Assembly (NCBI GenBank): GCA_046582565.1
Contig: JAYGED010000256.1
Coordinates: 1-15,381, forward strand
From: JAYGED01 sp046582565
Lineage (GTDB): Bacteria; Pseudomonadota; Alphaproteobacteria; JAAXGF01
Length of the DNA: 15,381 nt
Reading direction: 5' to 3'
Shown here: piece after piece, positions 12,959 to 15,381 of the stretch
Layout of the letters: each line of letters opens with the position of its first letter
Numbering within the stretch: position 1 is the first letter of the stretch
Translations under genes and position numbers: made by a program
Notes under the pieces: model-generated
Seen by the model: the letters and a program-made list of their open reading frames with translations, nothing else
Database searches by the model: none
Told to the model about the DNA's origin: nothing

Positions 12959-12982
12959 GAATTCAGAGGCTCTTGATACCGG

Positions 12983-13025
12983 CTCGCTCAAAACGAATCA
13001 CCCGCTTTTTCGCGGGTCAAGCGAG
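12983..13025 (+). repeat. Nested inverted repeat in the histidine kinase leader
   Basis: An inner hairpin ACCCGC/GCGGGT (13000-13017, loop TTTTTC) sits inside an outer pair CTCGCT/AGCGAG (12983-12988 with 13020-13025), leaving 11 unpaired bases on the left and two on the right. It ends about 14 bases before the GGGGGA ribosome-binding site. There is no T tract after it, so it is not a terminator. It could be a leader structure or a binding site for a regulator. Confidence 0.6.
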
Positions 13026-13051
13026 TGAAATGTTTCTGGCTGGGGGAACAC

Positions 13052-15381
13052 GTGACGGTATCAACTCTACGAGATCGTTTGGGCGGAAGGCTTGGTGTTC
13101 GCCTTTTAATTGTGGTGCTCCTCAGCGTCATCGCCATTGAAACCGCTATTCTAATTCCATCCTATCTCGGCTATCAACGCGAGCTTCAGGATCGTCTCGA
13201 GCATGTCGGGCGGGCTATCGTGGTCACGGCGCTCAAACCACGAAATCACGAGAGCGATGAAGACCGCTTGAATTATGCGCGGCTGGCGGCGCGCTTTTCC
13301 GAGCTTTCCGGCGGCTCTCTTTACCGTCTTGATGGCAGTCTGATCGGGCATTTCGGAGAGAAGCCGGACCTATCGCCCGATGACGCAAACGGCCGCCCGA
13401 TGCTCGCCCGAATAACCGGCAACGGGAAAAACCTGGATGTCGTCTGGTCGGCGGCCGAGCTGGATCTGCCGGTGACCGTCGTCGGTCGCATGGACGCCGC
13501 ATGGATCGAGCCTGAGTTGAATGCATTCGTCTGGCGGATCGCCATGCTGTCTCTGTTGATCACGGTCTTCGCCGGCAGCGTGGTCATGGTAATTTTCAAT
13601 CGCGTGGTCCTGCGGCGCATTTTACGCCTTCGCCGAAGAATGGCGGTGGCTAGCGAGGACGCAGAGGCGGCGGTGGCAACGATTACCCAGACGCCGTCGC
13701 GGGACGAGCTCGACGATCTCGCCCAGGAATTTAACGGCATGATCGAGCGGATTGCCCAGGACATTGCCGAGCACAAGTTAGACAAGGACGCCTTGAAAAG
13801 CTCGCAAAGGCGAGTCGAGAAGCGCACCAAAGACCTTGAGCAAGCCAATATCCAATTGCAAAGGCAGTTTGACGAGACCAAGCATGCCGAAGAGTCGCTG
13901 CGTAAGAGTGAGGAGAATTTCCGGGCTATCTTCGAGCATTCTCCCGCTGCCGTGTACCTAAAAGATGTCGACGGTAAGTATCTATTAGTGAACAGCACCT
14001 TCACAAAATTTTATGGCCCGACACAGGAAGAGGCGCTTGGTAAGACCTTTGCCGAGCTGTTCCCCACTGAAGTCTCTAACACCCACGATATTCGCGATGA
14101 CGAAGTCTTGAAAAAGCGCACGGAAATTCAATGGGAGAGGGTTAATCAACATGTGGATGGCTTAAACCATCCCACCTGGGTTCTAAAGTTCCCGATTTTC
14201 GACATCAACGGTGAGATTACGGCAATCTGCGGAATCAATACGGACATTGCCGAGTGCAAAAGTGCCGAGGGCGAGGTGGTGTCGTCACAGGCCAAGCTGG
14301 CGGCAATCCTCGAGATCGCCCCGGAAGGCGTGATTACCATCGACCACAACATGACCATCACCATGTTCAATCTGACCGCGGAGCGCATCTTCGGCTATAG
14401 CGCCGAGGAGATCATGGGCCAGCGCTTCGATAGGCTCATGCCCGAGCGTTTCCGTCGCGGCCATGGCGATCTGGTAGAGACCTTTTCGCGATCATCGGAA
14501 ACCGCCCGCTACATGGACCAGCGCGGCGATATCTACGGTCTGCGCAAGGACGGGACGGAATTTCCCGCGGGGGCGTCAGTCTCAAAACTCATCCTTGGGC
14601 CGGACCGGTTCTACACGGTGATGATACGTGACATAACCGCCCAGAAGCGAATTTTGGACGAGCTCATCTCGGCGAAGAACGAGGCTGAGATCGCCAATCT
14701 AACCAAGTCGGAATTCCTCGCTTCCATGAGCCACAAATTACGCACGCCCTTGAATGCCATCCTGGGGTTTTCCGATATCATGCGGAATGAATATCTCGGC
14801 CCCCTGGGCGCGGATCAGTATTTGGAATATGTCGAAGACATTCACAGCAGCGGCGACCATCTGTTATCCCTGTTGAGCGATCTGCTTGATATCTCGGCCA
14901 TTGAAGCGGGCAAGATGGCGATCAAGAAACAGGTGCTGAATGTCGAGGAAATTGCCGCGGAAAGTCTGAAAATTATCTCCCTGAATGCGCAGGGAAAAGT
15001 TATTTCCCTTGTTTCCTCCATAGCCGGGCAATTACCTGACCTGCTTGCCGACAAGCGATCGATCAAACAGATCCTCATCAATCTGTTGACCAATGCGGTC
15101 AAATACACGCCCGAAGGCGGTGAGATTTCCCTGACCGTGGCGGCGACGGAAAGCGAGATAACATTTACCGTCGCGGATAACGGGCAAGGCATTCCACCCG
15201 ATCAGCTGCCCTATTTGACCGATCCCTTGACCCGCTACGAAAAAGATCCCATGCACGCCAATGAAGGCTGGGGGTTGGGCCTCGCGATCACCCATTCCCT
15301 GGTTGGCCTGCACCAGGGCAACATGAAAATTGAGTCAGAAACCGGTGTCGGAACCACAGTGATCGTGACGATCCTGCTTAA
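13052..15381 (+). CDS. Membrane sensor histidine kinase, HAMP-PAS-PAS (3' end cut off)
   Basis: 776 codons, still open at the window edge; the HATPase domain is nearly complete, so only a few residues or an extra domain may be missing. TM1 spans about 17-35, an extracytoplasmic sensor region of about 120 residues follows, then TM2 about 159-181, HAMP to about 235, a coiled coil, PAS1 about 285-405 (NFRAIFEHSPAAVYLKDVDG) and PAS2 about 415-535 (ILEIAPEGVITIDHN). The H box reads SMSHKLRTPLNAI with phospho-accepting His561. The N box INLLTNAVKY (Asn681), DNGQGIP (Asp709) and GWGLGLAI complete the ATP site. Lys562 replaces the Glu/Asp that normally follows the His. GTG 13052 is preceded by GGGGGA and begins the protein just before TM1; the ATG at 13030 is out of frame. 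No response regulator is visible in the window. Confidence 0.9.
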   Translation, partial: MTVSTLRDRLGGRLGVRLLIVVLLSVIAIETAILIPSYLGYQRELQDRLEHVGRAIVVTALKPRNHESDEDRLNYARLAARFSELSGGSLYRLDGSLIGHFGEKPDLSPDDANGRPMLARITGNGKNLDVVWSAAELDLPVTVVGRMDAAWIEPELNAFVWRIAMLSLLITVFAGSVVMVIFNRVVLRRILRLRRRMAVASEDAEAAVATITQTPSRDELDDLAQEFNGMIERIAQDIAEHKLDKDALKSSQRRVEKRTKDLEQANIQLQRQFDETKHAEESLRKSEENFRAIFEHSPAAVYLKDVDGKYLLVNSTFTKFYGPTQEEALGKTFAELFPTEVSNTHDIRDDEVLKKRTEIQWERVNQHVDGLNHPTWVLKFPIFDINGEITAICGINTDIAECKSAEGEVVSSQAKLAAILEIAPEGVITIDHNMTITMFNLTAERIFGYSAEEIMGQRFDRLMPERFRRGHGDLVETFSRSSETARYMDQRGDIYGLRKDGTEFPAGASVSKLILGPDRFYTVMIRDITAQKRILDELISAKNEAEIANLTKSEFLASMSHKLRTPLNAILGFSDIMRNEYLGPLGADQYLEYVEDIHSSGDHLLSLLSDLLDISAIEAGKMAIKKQVLNVEEIAAESLKIISLNAQGKVISLVSSIAGQLPDLLADKRSIKQILINLLTNAVKYTPEGGEISLTVAATESEITFTVADNGQGIPPDQLPYLTDPLTRYEKDPMHANEGWGLGLAITHSLVGLHQGNMKIESETGVGTTVIVTILL

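Noticed and set aside
1..15381. Genome-wide reassignment of TAG and TAA to glutamine
   Set aside because: The lipoprotein (TAG) and aldolase, RluD-like, RpoH and molybdopterin genes (TAA) stop where their families normally end, and reading through the RpoH stop gives a short sequence without family character. Ambiguous or gene-specific readthrough is not excluded.

Overview
The window is GC-rich chromosomal DNA that looks alphaproteobacterial, probably Rhodospirillales-like. The support is the block of a DUF6476-type small membrane protein, an RluA/RluD-family pseudouridine synthase and rpoH (sigma-32), an alphaproteobacterial-type tRNA-Glu, a SPOR-domain lipoprotein, and a degenerate protein-kinase family that I associate with this class. 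No phage, IS element or CRISPR array is visible. Assignments come from motifs and memory of the families; no search was run.

Layout. 1-81 is the end of an unidentified gene. 336-411 (minus) is tRNA-Glu(CTC) with its own promoter. 552-1883 (plus) is a lipoprotein with a TPR region, three SHOCT-like repeats and a C-terminal SPOR-like domain. 1884-2164 is non-coding, hairpin-dense DNA ending in a 59-nt-period tandem repeat. 2160-3516 (minus) is a two-gene unit, DUF6476 then threonine aldolase. 3503-5504 (plus) is rluD-like then rpoH, divergent from the unit before it with overlapping start codons. 5506-10333 (minus) holds a TPR-methyltransferase, a three-helix membrane protein and a pseudokinase gene. 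10420-12780 (minus) is a xanthine-dehydrogenase-type molybdopterin subunit. 13052-15381 (plus, open at the window end) is a HAMP-PAS-PAS hybrid-length sensor histidine kinase.

The most unusual signal lies in the 5.5-10.3 kb cluster. The pseudokinase gene reads in one unbroken frame for 690 codons but contains three in-frame stop codons (TAG at codon 78, TAG at codon 490, TAA at codon 633), with family-like protein sequence on both sides of each and no frameshift. The methyltransferase gene has the same defect: an in-frame TAG followed by 22 codons that restore the expected family C-terminus. TAG and TAA appear to end other genes in the window normally, so a simple genome-wide code change does not fit. 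Transition-driven decay, stop-codon readthrough or base errors remain possible.

Other points: the rpoH leader can form a structure that pairs the ribosome-binding site; the histidine kinase has Lys where Glu normally follows the phospho-accepting His; the histidine kinase and the molybdopterin subunit have divergent promoters with overlapping -10 boxes; and the membrane-protein gene carries a strong G-quadruplex motif on its template strand.
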